Of a stretch of 58,040 bases of DNA, positions 1 through 8,518 are shown piece after piece. The notes under the pieces were generated by a model. That model did not search any database. It saw nothing but the letters and a program-made list of their open reading frames with translations, and had not been told where the DNA came from. The DNA lies in the NCBI GenBank assembly GCA_934454115.1, contig CAKSFQ010000015.1, forward strand, positions 1-58,040, read 5' to 3'. Made by a program: the position numbers and the translations under genes. Position 1 is the first letter of the stretch; every line of letters begins with the position of its first letter. The DNA is from an uncultured Clostridia bacterium (GTDB lineage: Bacteria > Bacillota > Clostridia > Monoglobales > Monoglobaceae).

Positions 1-2
1 AG

Positions 3-41
3 TATGGCGGTGAGACGTTTCGGGAATTTTTTGAGGAATAA
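3..41 (+). CDS. C-terminal end of an upstream phage gene (partial)
   Basis: The window opens inside a coding frame that reads YGGETFREFFEE and then stops at TAA (39-41). Acidic endings of this kind are common in small phage early proteins. Only the last dozen residues are visible, so no function can be given. A weak hairpin (GTCCG 49-53 with CGGAC 71-75) follows the stop. Confidence 0.4.
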   Translation, partial: YGGETFREFFEE

Positions 42-142
42 AAAAAGCGTCCGCCCGCTAGGGATGCGGAACGGACATAACAAAACAAAAACTACACTTA
101 TATCATACAACAAAACGGTGTGGTTGTCAAGGAGGAATTTTT

Positions 143-286
143 ATGGATATGACGCACCCGGATATTTTGAGGATGGAACGGTTCGGGGAACTGGAGCCGG
201 AACGGTACGAAGGTGGCGGCTATGATGAATATCTTGCCGCACAGCAGGACGAATACAGGGACAGAGAGGTGACGTTTGATGAATGA
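143..286 (+). CDS. Small acidic hypothetical phage protein (47 aa)
   Basis: The reading frame starts at ATG 143, seven bases after a strong AGGAGG-type ribosome binding site (131-135). It encodes 47 residues starting MDMTHPDILRMERFGELEPE and is rich in Glu, Asp, Arg and Tyr. The stop overlaps the start of the RecT-like gene at 279, so the two are translationally coupled. I do not recognise the family. Its place at the head of the recombination operon suggests an early-region accessory protein. Confidence 0.6.
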   Translation: MDMTHPDILRMERFGELEPERYEGGGYDEYLAAQQDEYRDREVTFDE

Positions 287-1385
287 TTTATCGGTATATA
301 AGCAGATGACGATGGGAACTAACGAATGCCTGGCGGCCATCAAAAGAGAAATCGGACTGAAAATCACCTGTGTTCCCTTTGCGGTCAAGGTGATGGACGC
401 CTTGAAAACGCTGAAAATCAAGACGGATGACGATGCGGTCAAGGCGGCAAATACGCTTCTCTCCGGGCTCCAGACCCTATGGCAGGGCGGCATTATCGCC
501 GAGGATTACGACAAGCTGGATTTCGTCAACCGCGGCAATACCATCGTTCCGTCCGCAAGGGTAGAAGCATTTTACAGAGCCGCGGCGCGTAAGGGCTATC
601 GGATTACCGATACCATTGTCGCCGTGCCGAAAGAGGATGCGGACACAACATACTTTAAGGAAAACTTCTACAACGGCGAAATCATATACACCCTGGAGGA
701 TCGGCGAAACAACAGTGACCGGGCGGTCACGGCAAAGCGTTTAATCAGCGGATATTTTGATAAATTTTTGTGTCGGCTTGACGTCAGCAACGCCGCGGCC
801 AATCAGCGTATTTTAATGACCGTGTGCGAAATGCCGGTGGCGGAGATACTGGAGATATCAAAGACCAGTGAGCAGGGTCTCTACAAATCCCGGTGGGAAG
901 AATACACCAACCAGTACGGCTACAAAAAGAAACGAAAGGTTGTCACAGACGAACTGAACAGCGGCTCGTTCTGGGTAAAGTGGACGGGCGAAATGGTAAA
1001 CAAAACCATTATCCGCCGCGCACTGAAACGGATTCGTGAGGTTCTGCCGGAGCTGAAAGAAACGATATACGCCTTTGAGAGCGACGCGCCGGTTGAGGCA
1101 GAGACGGTACAGGATGCACTGCCAAAGCCCGATATTGAGATTCCGGTCATTGCCGAAGATGTGGATCTTAAGAACCTCACGCCGGAGCAGAAAGAAGAAT
1201 GCATCGAAATGCTGGAAATCTTTAAGGCGAACCCTAAACTTGCCGATGATAAATTCAGCGAGATCAAGAGTCTTTTGAACGGCGGCGCGGATAAGCAGAC
1301 CGTCATTAACGCCGAATACGCCGGAATCCGGGCATTGATGGAATCAAAGAGCAAACGGGCGCAGCTGGAGGGATATTTTCAATGA
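279..1385 (+). CDS. RecT-like single-strand annealing recombinase
   Basis: The 368-residue protein is probably a phage annealing protein of the RecT superfamily. Residues about 95-255 contain a GxTIVPSARVEAFYRAAARKGY stretch and then a W..EM..KT.IRRALKRI segment, which resembles the conserved end of RecT domains. An Asp/Glu/Pro-rich linker and a short helical tail follow. The gene overlaps a YqaJ exonuclease gene by 4 bp, the classic annealase-exonuclease pair. TTG 276 could also serve as start, but ATG 279 is preferred. Family assignment is by pattern and context; another annealase family is possible. Confidence 0.65.
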   Translation: MNDLSVYKQMTMGTNECLAAIKREIGLKITCVPFAVKVMDALKTLKIKTDDDAVKAANTLLSGLQTLWQGGIIAEDYDKLDFVNRGNTIVPSARVEAFYRAAARKGYRITDTIVAVPKEDADTTYFKENFYNGEIIYTLEDRRNNSDRAVTAKRLISGYFDKFLCRLDVSNAAANQRILMTVCEMPVAEILEISKTSEQGLYKSRWEEYTNQYGYKKKRKVVTDELNSGSFWVKWTGEMVNKTIIRRALKRIREVLPELKETIYAFESDAPVEAETVQDALPKPDIEIPVIAEDVDLKNLTPEQKEECIEMLEIFKANPKLADDKFSEIKSLLNGGADKQTVINAEYAGIRALMESKSKRAQLEGYFQ

Positions 1386-2404
1386 ACAAAACAAAATTAA
1401 AGCAGGGAACGCTCGCCTGGGAAAAGGCAAGGGAGACGAGAATCGGCGGCAGTGAAGTGTTTGACATCGTGCGATACTATGCAACCGATGAAGAACTCCA
1501 GAACTGCGGCATCAATGCGGAAAAATTTCGTGCCGAAAGGCCGTATACCTCCGCATGGGCGCTGTACCACAAGCTGCGCCGCGACGGACTTTATCACAGA
1601 GAGGCGCTTGCACCGGAATTTGCGGAATACGGACATGCCATCGAACCGTACGGCGTCTCGGTTCTGCAAAGAGGCAGGGTAAAGAATCTCAAGCCCGGTG
1701 AGGTTTACGCCGATGACAAGCTGATCGTGAGCCTGGATATCGCCGGTACTGCCGAGGAGGTTGATATTGTTCCCTTTGACTACGGTGCCGGCAAGCCGCG
1801 GCTCGGACAGAAATTTGTCTGCGAGCAAAAGAGTATGATGCCGCAAAAGGCAAAGGAGCCGGTGCCGTTTAAATACATTGTACAGGCGCAGCACCAGATC
1901 ATGCAGACCGGGGCGGACTTCTTTATCCTCCAGATCATGATCTTAAACGATGACACGCCCTTTTTAAGGGGCAAGGTGTGCCAGATGACAAGGAACAGGA
2001 AATACAAGTTTCTGGACGAAAATTTAGCCGTGGTACACTTGTATTTTCAAAGCAACAACCATCTTGGCGCATTGATCGATACGTGCATCGGCCGCTTTTT
2101 TGACGCGGTGGAGCGCGGAGAAGAGCCGACCCCATATATCCGGGACGACAGCCAGCAAAATATCATCGAGAGCATCCGCGCCAATAATCTGTTTAATCCG
2201 GACGCGGTCGTGGACTATGACCTTCGGGCATATGCGGCGGCAAAGGAGAAAAAGGACGCAGCCGCAAAGGCGCAGGCCGCGGAGCTGCAGAAGATTATCG
2301 AAACGGCGATGGCGCGCAACGCGTGCCGGTTTGACGCCGGATGCGGCATCACCGGGAGCTTTTCCAAAAACGGCAGATTCCTGATGAGGGAGGCGAGGAC
2401 ATGA
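1382..2404 (+). CDS. YqaJ-type viral recombinase exonuclease
   Basis: The 340-residue protein looks like a lambda-exonuclease/RecB-fold nuclease of the YqaJ family, which resects double-strand ends so the annealase can load. Visible family features are the N-terminal TRIGGSE (19-25), Glu82 and Glu88 in EYGHAIE, Asp119 in SLDIAGT, and the E-x-K pair Glu148/Lys150 in CEQKS, which together form the metal-binding catalytic set. The start overlaps the RecT-like gene (ATGA) and the stop overlaps the helicase start, so three recombination proteins are made in a coupled block. Confidence 0.87.
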   Translation: MNKTKLKQGTLAWEKARETRIGGSEVFDIVRYYATDEELQNCGINAEKFRAERPYTSAWALYHKLRRDGLYHREALAPEFAEYGHAIEPYGVSVLQRGRVKNLKPGEVYADDKLIVSLDIAGTAEEVDIVPFDYGAGKPRLGQKFVCEQKSMMPQKAKEPVPFKYIVQAQHQIMQTGADFFILQIMILNDDTPFLRGKVCQMTRNRKYKFLDENLAVVHLYFQSNNHLGALIDTCIGRFFDAVERGEEPTPYIRDDSQQNIIESIRANNLFNPDAVVDYDLRAYAAAKEKKDAAAKAQAAELQKIIETAMARNACRFDAGCGITGSFSKNGRFLMREART

Positions 2405-3954
2405 AGCTTTATCCGTATCAGGAGGAGGCCGTCGGACATGCGATTGAAATGCTGACAGAGCGCGGCAACTCGCTGATCGTGGCCGGAACGGGAGCCGGAA
2501 AGACCATCATGATGGCCGCGGCAATCGGCAGATTCTACCGGGGATTCCGGGCAACGCATGGCCGGAATCCGCACATCCTGGTTTTGGTACACCGTACCGA
2601 AATCCATAGCCAGAACCACAGTAAATTTTCACTGGTATGTCCCGATATTGCGACCTCGGAGATCACGGCGTCAGCAAAGAGCCTGAAAGGCTATGTCCAT
2701 TTCGGCATGGTACAAACGGTGGCCGGGATTATGCCGGAGCTGTCCGCTGCGAAAAGCTATTTTGATCTGATCGTCATTGACGAGGCGCATCACGCCAAGG
2801 CGTCTACCTATGAGGATATTATCCGAAAGAATGCAGAGGGAAATCCAAACGCTGCATTGCTCGGCGTGACCGCAACACCCAACCGTGGCGACGCGCTGCC
2901 GCTGATCCATCTGTTTGATAACTACTACCAGATCACTACAAAATTTCTGATCGACAGTCATTACCTGACGCGTCCGCGGTTTCTGGATTTATCACCGGTG
3001 TTCCGGCTCGATGATAAGGCAGAAAGGGGACACCTGGCAAAGAACTGTAGAGACGATGCGGCAGGGGATCAGCTGATCCGAAAGCTGTGCGACGATTTTC
3101 TTCGCAATAAGGAGCCGGGAAAAACCATCGTTTTTGCGCCAAACCATGCGTTTTGTAAAAAGATCTATGACTATCTCAAAGAACTTGGCAGAGACCCTGC
3201 CTATCTTGCATCGGGAATTGACGATGCAGCGCGAAAGGCCGAGATCGAAAGGTTTGAAAAAGGCAGCAGTGAGGAACTGATTAACGTGGACATCTGCACC
3301 GAGGGCTACGACTTTCCGCCGCTGCGGAACCTGGTGGATTTTGACACCAACGGCACGCACGGGCAATGGGTGCAGAAGGTCGGCCGGGTACTCAGAACCG
3401 CGCCGGGGAAAACCACCTGTACGGTGATTGATTTCGGGGGCAATGTTACGATGTATCCGGACGGCATCGAAACCGCCGTGAACCTAAACGGCGCAGTGAA
3501 AAAGGAAAAAGGCAGCCGCCTGATCGAACGGGACTTTTTTAAAAGCGAGGCGGAGGAAAAGAGTACCGCCGAACTGATGGGACTGGAGGATCAGATCTAC
3601 ACGCCGTATCATCTGCCGAGCGGCTTTGAGAGCGTAAGCGATAAGGACTTCGGTATTGTCTTTGTTGCCTGCGGCGAGAAAAACGACTGTATCATTATCG
3701 GCAGCGGAGATAAGTACAGTCTGTACTGCGGTAACAAAAAGAATATCGTAAAGGCGCAGACAGGGGATTTTGATTCGTGCATCCGCGCCGGGATCTCGGT
3801 CATCGGGGAGAATATCGACACATTGGACAAGCCGATCAGCAAAATGCAGATCAAACTGCTTGCGCCGGAATACCCCACAACGGCGCTCACCCGCCACGGT
3901 GCGAACTGCTGCATCTGCTGGAAAACATGGAAAAGTACGATAAGGGGGCGCTAA
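2401..3954 (+). CDS. SF2 DEAD/DEAH-box helicase
   Basis: The 517-residue protein is an ATP-dependent superfamily 2 helicase. A Q-motif-like LYPYQEEA lies at residues 3-10 and Walker A GTGAGKT at 29-35. DEAH is in VIDEAHH near residue 123, and motif III-like GVTATPNR near 160. The C-terminal RecA lobe carries TEGYDFPPL and QKVGRVLRTAPGK (motif VI). Such helicases sit in early operons of clostridial phages and are thought to unwind recombination or replication intermediates. The start at 2401 overlaps the YqaJ stop. The last residues contain a Cys-x2-Cys (CCICW). Confidence 0.88.
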   Translation: MKLYPYQEEAVGHAIEMLTERGNSLIVAGTGAGKTIMMAAAIGRFYRGFRATHGRNPHILVLVHRTEIHSQNHSKFSLVCPDIATSEITASAKSLKGYVHFGMVQTVAGIMPELSAAKSYFDLIVIDEAHHAKASTYEDIIRKNAEGNPNAALLGVTATPNRGDALPLIHLFDNYYQITTKFLIDSHYLTRPRFLDLSPVFRLDDKAERGHLAKNCRDDAAGDQLIRKLCDDFLRNKEPGKTIVFAPNHAFCKKIYDYLKELGRDPAYLASGIDDAARKAEIERFEKGSSEELINVDICTEGYDFPPLRNLVDFDTNGTHGQWVQKVGRVLRTAPGKTTCTVIDFGGNVTMYPDGIETAVNLNGAVKKEKGSRLIERDFFKSEAEEKSTAELMGLEDQIYTPYHLPSGFESVSDKDFGIVFVACGEKNDCIIIGSGDKYSLYCGNKKNIVKAQTGDFDSCIRAGISVIGENIDTLDKPISKMQIKLLAPEYPTTALTRHGANCCICWKTWKSTIRGR

Positions 3955-3956
3955 AT

Positions 3957-4505
3957 ATGCGGCTGACGGGGAAGATTGCGGATATCAGTGTCGGGTTTTG
4001 TGACAATATTACCAAGCTGACGCTTGCCATTAACGAAAAGAACGATTTAAAGGCCGGATATGATGAACTGAAAGACATTGAAAAGCTGGATATCGAGATT
4101 AAAAAGCACCGCAAAAAACGAAGCCTTAACGCCAATAATTATCTTTGGGAGCTGTGCGGCAGGCTGGCAGAAAAGATTGGCTGCAGTGATCTGGACGTTT
4201 ACCGGCAGCATATTTTAAACGCCGGTGTGTGCCGGCCGGTGGAGGTAAACGAGGCGGCGGCAAATACGCTTGTGACCTCATGGAGCAGCCACGGCATCGG
4301 CTGGCTTGCCGAACGGCTGGATTACGGGGCGCATGAAGGGTTTATCCTGTTTCATTTGTACTACGGGTCATCTGCCTACGACACCAAGCAGATGAGCCGG
4401 CTTTTAGACAGTGTGATCGAGGATTGCAAAGAGCAGGGGATTCAGACGCTGACGCCTGATGAGATCGCGCGGATGAAAGCGACATGGAGGGCGGAACGCA
4501 TATGA
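3957..4505 (+). CDS. NinB-like / phage recombination-associated protein
   Basis: The 182-residue protein has the KKHRKKRSLNANNYLWELCGRLAEKIG stretch typical of a widespread phage family usually annotated as NinB-like or recombination protein. The ATG at 3957 is chosen because an AAGGGGGCG ribosome binding site lies just upstream and the helicase stop is at 3952-3954. NinB (lambda Orf) binds SSB and single-stranded DNA and helps load recombinases. The neighbours (helicase, HNH, SSB) agree with that role. Function is inferred from motif and context. Confidence 0.6.
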   Translation: MRLTGKIADISVGFCDNITKLTLAINEKNDLKAGYDELKDIEKLDIEIKKHRKKRSLNANNYLWELCGRLAEKIGCSDLDVYRQHILNAGVCRPVEVNEAAANTLVTSWSSHGIGWLAERLDYGAHEGFILFHLYYGSSAYDTKQMSRLLDSVIEDCKEQGIQTLTPDEIARMKATWRAERI

Positions 4506-4897
4506 AGAGTATCTTACAGGAGGACACGGCAAGGTGCTTTGTCTGTGAAGAAAACCCTTGCGGTGATCCCCTCGACAAGCACCATATCTTTGGCGGTGCG
4601 CTGCGTAAAAAGTCCGAGCAATACGGATTATTCGTTTATCTGCACCACGCAAGGTGTCACATCTTCGGCGAGGACAGCGCGCACAAATCAAGAAAAATCC
4701 GGCACAAGCTGGAAAAACTGGCAAAGGAAAAGGCTATGGAAATCTATGGCTGGACAGATAAAGAATTTAATCAGATATTTCGGGAGGTGATAACAGATGA
4801 TGAACAAAGCAATTTTGATGGGGCGGCTGACCAAAGCCCCGGAGCTGCGGCACACAAGCGCAGGGACGCCGGTGGTGAGCTTTTCCATCGCGATTGA
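4502..4897 (+). CDS. HNH-type zinc nuclease-like protein with out-of-frame overlap into ssb
   Basis: The 131-residue protein starts with a four-Cys/His zinc region: CFVCEENPC, then DKHHIFGGALR, then HHARCHIF, an arrangement typical of small phage HNH-like (NinG/DUF968-like) proteins. A nuclease or junction-processing role is inferred. The recognisable domain ends near WTDKEFNQIFREV. The last 34 codons run out of frame through the start of ssb, so the tail may be non-native, as if an original stop had been lost. The start overlaps the previous stop. Confidence 0.65.
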   Translation: MKSILQEDTARCFVCEENPCGDPLDKHHIFGGALRKKSEQYGLFVYLHHARCHIFGEDSAHKSRKIRHKLEKLAKEKAMEIYGWTDKEFNQIFREVITDDEQSNFDGAADQSPGAAAHKRRDAGGELFHRD

Positions 4898-5201
4898 CAA
4901 CGGCTACGGCGAGAATAAGCAGACCGACTTTGTAAACTGCGTGGCGTGGAACAAGACGGCAGAGTTTGTCAGCAACTATTTTGAAAAGGGCAGCATGATC
5001 ATTGTAATCGGCCGCATCGCGACCAGAACCTGGGAGGATCAGAGCGGCAAAAAGCGTTATGCGACCGAGGTTGTGGCCGGTGAGGTTAACTTTGGCGAGA
5101 GCAAGGCGGCAAGGCAGCGGCAGCAGACACAGGAGCCGGCGGCTTTGGACGAGGATTTTACGGAACTGCTGGAAAATGATGACGATTTACCGTGGGGGTG
5201 A
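4797..5201 (+). CDS. ssb: Single-stranded DNA-binding protein
   Basis: The 134-residue protein has an OB fold: NKAILMGRLTKAPELR, FSIAIDNG, FVNCVAWNKTAEFVSNYFEKG, and IGRIATRTWEDQSGKKRYATEVVA. A Gln/Arg-rich linker follows, then the acidic tail NDDDLPWG. In bacterial SSB the acidic tail binds partner proteins and usually ends in Phe; here it ends Trp-Gly. A good ribosome binding site (GGGAGGTG, about 4782-4789) fixes the start at 4797 (a second ATG follows at 4800). It coats single-stranded DNA for the recombination and replication enzymes around it. Confidence 0.95.
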   Translation: MMNKAILMGRLTKAPELRHTSAGTPVVSFSIAIDNGYGENKQTDFVNCVAWNKTAEFVSNYFEKGSMIIVIGRIATRTWEDQSGKKRYATEVVAGEVNFGESKAARQRQQTQEPAALDEDFTELLENDDDLPWG

Positions 5202-5205
5202 GAAG

Positions 5206-5469
5206 ATGAAAAAGCAGTCACAGTGTAACAGGGTTATGCAATACATGCGCGATTTTGGCAGTATCAGCACGCGAGAGGCGTTTGACGATCTTGGCGTTAC
5301 CCGGCTTTCCGGCCGCATTTATGACCTGAAAAAACAGGGCGTGCCGATTGCGGACAGTATGGAAAAGAGCAAAAACCGCTACGGCGAGACCGTGACATAC
5401 AAGCGATACCGGATTGACATGACACGCAGTGTCACTCCAATCCATGATATGATGTATGAAACACAATAG
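5206..5469 (+). CDS. Small helix-turn-helix DNA-binding protein
   Basis: The 87-residue protein has the layout of the phage HTH_39-type domain: QCNRVMQYMRDFGSISTREAF, then DLGVTRLSGRIYDLKKQG as the recognition part, followed by a wing containing KSKNRYGETVTYKRYRI. The start at 5206 lies next to the ssb stop. Such proteins occur widely next to replication initiators in Firmicutes phages. DNA binding is inferred from family resemblance and the target is unknown. Confidence 0.7.
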   Translation: MKKQSQCNRVMQYMRDFGSISTREAFDDLGVTRLSGRIYDLKKQGVPIADSMEKSKNRYGETVTYKRYRIDMTRSVTPIHDMMYETQ

Positions 5470-5480
5470 GAGGCATGAGT

Positions 5481-6365
5481 ATGGCAAGACCGATTAAAAA
5501 AGGACTTGACTACTTTCCTATTGACATCGACTGGAAAAAAGGCGCAATGGAATATCTGTACTGTATGTATGGGATTCTCGGCGTGGCAGTGATAAAACTG
5601 TCACTTGAACCGAGAATATATGGCGGCGAGGGATATTATGTCGAGTATAACGAGAGAAGTTCCCTGATCTTCTCAAATGAATTTGGGGATCAGTTAAGCG
5701 TTATCGATGTAAGAGATAAAAAACGTTCCGAGGTATACGATGAGATCGTCCAGACAGCCATAGAATACGGTATTTTCGACAAAGAAATGTATAGGAAATA
5801 TGGCATTCTTACATCCTTGGATATACAGGAGAGATATGTTCGCGCAAAAGAAAAAAGCCAACGGGTAGAAATGGATGGCCGCTACCTTTTATTAAGCGAT
5901 GTCAAAATTCCCAAAAACGTGGAAATAATCGGGGTTTACGGGGAAGAAACAAGGGTTTTTTACCCCGAAAACTCCACAAAGGAAAGTAAAGAAAAGAAAA
6001 GTAAAGAAGAGAATAGGAAAGAAAAGAAAAAGAAGAACGCAAGGCCGCAGAGCGGTTATGACCGGATTCTGGCCGATATCGAGGATGAAGAATTAAAGAA
6101 TCTGTATTACGAGTACATCAAGATGCGAAAGCTGATCAAGGCGCCGCTGACAGACCGTGCGCTGCGGATGCTGATTGATAAGGTTTGCGCCTTAGAGCCG
6201 GAGAACATAGCGCGGCAAAAGCAGCTGCTGGAAAATTCGATTGTGAATAGCTGGAAGAGCGTCTATCCGCTGAAAGGTACGGATGACAGGAAAATGACCG
6301 GCAAGGGAGGTGACGGCGGTGGACGGACTGATGAAGTTTATGGAAACCTCGGTACTTACCTCTGA
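5481..6365 (+). CDS. Lin1244/Lin1753-like (DUF4373) replication initiator
   Basis: The 294-residue protein begins MARPIKKGLDYFPIDIDW, the hallmark of the Lin1244/Lin1753-like N-terminal domain in phage replication initiators. A lysine/glutamate-rich linker (STKESKEKKSKEENRKEKK) leads to a DnaD-like helical C-terminal part (GYDRILADIEDEELKNLYYEY). ATG 5481 is chosen over ATG 5475 because the AGGAGG at 5468-5473 would be only one base from the latter. The next gene encodes a DnaC-like loader, so together they would recruit the host DnaB helicase to the phage origin. Confidence 0.8.
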   Translation: MARPIKKGLDYFPIDIDWKKGAMEYLYCMYGILGVAVIKLSLEPRIYGGEGYYVEYNERSSLIFSNEFGDQLSVIDVRDKKRSEVYDEIVQTAIEYGIFDKEMYRKYGILTSLDIQERYVRAKEKSQRVEMDGRYLLLSDVKIPKNVEIIGVYGEETRVFYPENSTKESKEKKSKEENRKEKKKKNARPQSGYDRILADIEDEELKNLYYEYIKMRKLIKAPLTDRALRMLIDKVCALEPENIARQKQLLENSIVNSWKSVYPLKGTDDRKMTGKGGDGGGRTDEVYGNLGTYL

Positions 6366-7263
6366 GGAGAAAATCAACAAATTCAGCGAGGCAATGCGAA
6401 AGCTGAAAGCCGATGTCAAAAGCGGCAAGACAATTATTTCACCCAAGACGCCGGAGGAGTACAAAGCATGGGAACGCCAAAGGGCAGAAACGGCAGTCCA
6501 AAGCTACAATGCGGAAGTCGGACAAGAACATGAGATTGACGGCTACCACTGCGAACTTTGCAAGGACAGGGGCATGATCGCCGAGACAGTCGAGGATGAA
6601 TACGGCTGCCGCGCCGTGTACAGACAGTGCCGGTGCCGGGCAATCCGAACCTTTATCCGCAAGGCAAAGAAAAGCGGCCTAACCGATGTCATGAAGAAGT
6701 ATACCTTTGCCGCATATCAAGCCAAGGAGGACTGGCAAAAGCAGCTAAAGGCGGCGGCCGAGCGGTTTATCAAAGACAATGCGCCGCGGTGGTTCTTTAT
6801 CGGCGGTCAGAGCGGATCGGGAAAGACGCATCTGTGTACGGCGATCTGTACCTGTTTCCTGCGGCAAAACCGAAATGTACGGTATATGATGTGGCGCGAT
6901 GAAAGCAGCTATATCAAGTCGGTGGTGAATGACCCGGAACTCTACCGGGAGGCCGTGCAGGGGCTGAAAAAGGTGGACGTCCTCTACATTGACGATCTGT
7001 TCAAGATGGGAAGGAACCAGATGGGCGAGGTGCCGCGGCCGACTACGGCGGATATCAACCTGGCGTTTGAGATTTTAAACGACCGTTACAACGGCGGACG
7101 GATCACCGTTTTATCCAGCGAGCGGCAGATCGGCGAGATTCTGGAGATTGACGCGGCGGTCGGCGGCAGGATCTATGAGATGGCAACGCCCGGCGGTTAT
7201 GCGCTGAACATCAAAGACGATGCCAAAAAGAACTATCGCACCCAAGCGGTCGTGACGCTTTGA
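6319..7263 (+). CDS. DnaC/DnaI-like helicase loader ATPase
   Basis: The 314-residue AAA+ protein has a zinc-ribbon-like segment (CELCKDRGMI...YRQCRCRAI), Walker A GGQSGSGKT at residues 162-170 and Walker B VLYIDDLF. This is the layout of DnaC/DnaI loaders that place the replicative helicase on DNA. GTG 6319 is preferred because GGGAGG (6305-6310) sits eight bases upstream. The preceding initiator overlaps it and the two are likely partners. Confidence 0.88.
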   Translation: MDGLMKFMETSVLTSEEKINKFSEAMRKLKADVKSGKTIISPKTPEEYKAWERQRAETAVQSYNAEVGQEHEIDGYHCELCKDRGMIAETVEDEYGCRAVYRQCRCRAIRTFIRKAKKSGLTDVMKKYTFAAYQAKEDWQKQLKAAAERFIKDNAPRWFFIGGQSGSGKTHLCTAICTCFLRQNRNVRYMMWRDESSYIKSVVNDPELYREAVQGLKKVDVLYIDDLFKMGRNQMGEVPRPTTADINLAFEILNDRYNGGRITVLSSERQIGEILEIDAAVGGRIYEMATPGGYALNIKDDAKKNYRTQAVVTL

Positions 7264-7282
7264 ACAATGAGGAGGAATCAAA

Positions 7283-7486
7283 ATGTATGATACGGTAAAG
7301 GATATTGCGTTCATGTTTTTAATCAAGTGCAGCAAGTACCCGAAAGAGGTTTTGACAAAGGAATTTTGCGATAAACTGTTTGACGAGGCTCTTTCGGAAT
7401 ACCGCACAATGCATAGGATCAATGCGCTGTCATGTGAAATACAGTGCGCGGACAGTCTGATCGGAGAGGTACCTAGGAATGGATGA
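7283..7486 (+). CDS. Hypothetical phage protein (67 aa)
   Basis: A 67-residue protein beginning MYDTVKDIAFMFLIKCSKYP follows a GAGGAATC ribosome binding site and overlaps the RusA gene by 8 bp. It is predicted to be mainly helical with no membrane segment or motif that I recognise. Its place between helicase loader and resolvase suggests a DNA-metabolism accessory. Confidence 0.6.
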   Translation: MYDTVKDIAFMFLIKCSKYPKEVLTKEFCDKLFDEALSEYRTMHRINALSCEIQCADSLIGEVPRNG

Positions 7487-7862
7487 AATCAAGCTGACGA
7501 TCAAACTTCCGCCGGTCACCAAAAAGAACAGTATGCAGATCGTGGGAAACGGCAAGAGGCCAATGCTGATTCCGTCCGCGCAGTATCGGCGGTACGAGCG
7601 TGACGCAGGGTGGTTTTTAAAGCCGCTTGCGATTTCTGAGCCGGTGAATATCCGGGCGATCTACTTTATGCCGGCGCGGCGGAAAGTAGATATCACCAAT
7701 CTGGAATCGGCGCTGATGGATGTTCTGGTGAAGTATGGCGTAATCGCGGACGACAACTGCCGCGTTGTGGTATCGACAGACGGGAGCCGGGTCATGTACG
7801 ACAAGGAAAATCCGCGGACGGAGGTCACGATCACAAAATCAAAGGAGGAATTGCCATGGTAA
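7479..7862 (+). CDS. rusA: RusA-type Holliday junction resolvase
   Basis: The 127-residue endonuclease matches RusA in size and features: LPPVTKKNSMQIV near the N-terminus, the basic YRRYERDAGW segment, and the acidic metal site in KVDITNLESALMDVLVKYGVIADD, where Asp residues coordinate magnesium. RusA resolves four-way DNA junctions, probably before packaging of recombined phage DNA. The stop overlaps the start of the next small gene. Confidence 0.92.
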   Translation: MDEIKLTIKLPPVTKKNSMQIVGNGKRPMLIPSAQYRRYERDAGWFLKPLAISEPVNIRAIYFMPARRKVDITNLESALMDVLVKYGVIADDNCRVVVSTDGSRVMYDKENPRTEVTITKSKEELPW

Positions 7863-8029
7863 AAAGAATGACATTGGATGATGCGGTCAGAAAAATGAGC
7901 ACGCACCGCATCCTGATCGGTCTGACAGACGGCGAGAAATCCGAGAAAGCAACAGCGCTGACTATGCTGCTGGAGATTGCGCACAAAGAGCTTGCGCGGC
8001 AAGAAAAGGAGAGCGATACAAAATGTTAA
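7856..8029 (+). CDS. Hypothetical phage protein (57 aa)
   Basis: ATG 7856 follows an AAGGAGG site (7841-7847) and overlaps the rusA stop. The product is 57 residues, starts MVKRMTLDDAVRKMS and is mostly helical with a charged C-terminus. The stop overlaps the start of the next gene. No family recognised. Confidence 0.55.
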   Translation: MVKRMTLDDAVRKMSTHRILIGLTDGEKSEKATALTMLLEIAHKELARQEKESDTKC

Positions 8030-8178
8030 CGATGATATTGGCGATACTGACGGCGGCGCTGCTTGCGGCGGTACTCTATTTGCTGCTGGAGCGCGGCAGA
8101 CTGTGCCGGGTTATTTCAGAGCGCAGACGGGATATCCGCATGCTGCGTAAATTAGTGAGGGAGCGTGAGGAAAAATGA
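8023..8178 (+). CDS. Small single-pass membrane protein (51 aa)
   Basis: The ORF 8023-8178 encodes 51 residues: one hydrophobic N-terminal helix (LTMILAILTAALLAAVLYLL) followed by a strongly basic, Arg-rich tail. It overlaps both neighbours by a few bases, in line with translational coupling. A membrane-anchored regulator or host-interaction peptide is possible but not shown. Confidence 0.55.
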   Translation: MLTMILAILTAALLAAVLYLLLERGRLCRVISERRRDIRMLRKLVREREEK

Positions 8179-8486
8179 AAAAACAAGCAACGATATTTGA
8201 TTATGCAAGGATGTGTAATAGTTATGATGTGTGTAATGAGTGTCCGTTGTACCATAGAAACTGCGGAATTAAGAAGGGTTGTGATGACATTATAATTGAT
8301 GAGCCCGATGAAGCCAATGAAATCATCCTTAAATGGTGTGAGGAACACCCTGTTAAAACGAGGCAGGATAAGTTTTTGGAGATATATCCGAATGCAAACG
8401 TGAGTGGTGGCGTTGTGCGAGTGTGCCCGAGCTATATTGAAAGCAGCCGCCATTGCCAATTCCCAAAATGTGAATGCCGGGACTGA
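8175..8486 (+). CDS. Cys-rich hypothetical phage protein
   Basis: A 103-residue acidic protein with eight or more cysteines, including CNSYDVCNECPLYHRNC and a second cluster near the C-terminus (CPSYIES...CQFPKCEC). The spacing suggests metal binding. Proteins of this type are frequent among early genes of gut Clostridia phages. Base composition is A+T-richer than the preceding DNA-metabolism genes. Confidence 0.6.
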   Translation: MKKQATIFDYARMCNSYDVCNECPLYHRNCGIKKGCDDIIIDEPDEANEIILKWCEEHPVKTRQDKFLEIYPNANVSGGVVRVCPSYIESSRHCQFPKCECRD

Positions 8487-8518
8487 CAAATGGACTACTG
8501 GCTTGCGGAGGTAGACGA

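Noticed and set aside
98..493. Long minus-strand open frames opposite phage genes, here and throughout
   Set aside because: They mirror the codon pattern of the + strand genes, lack ribosome sites, and show low-complexity or family-free products.
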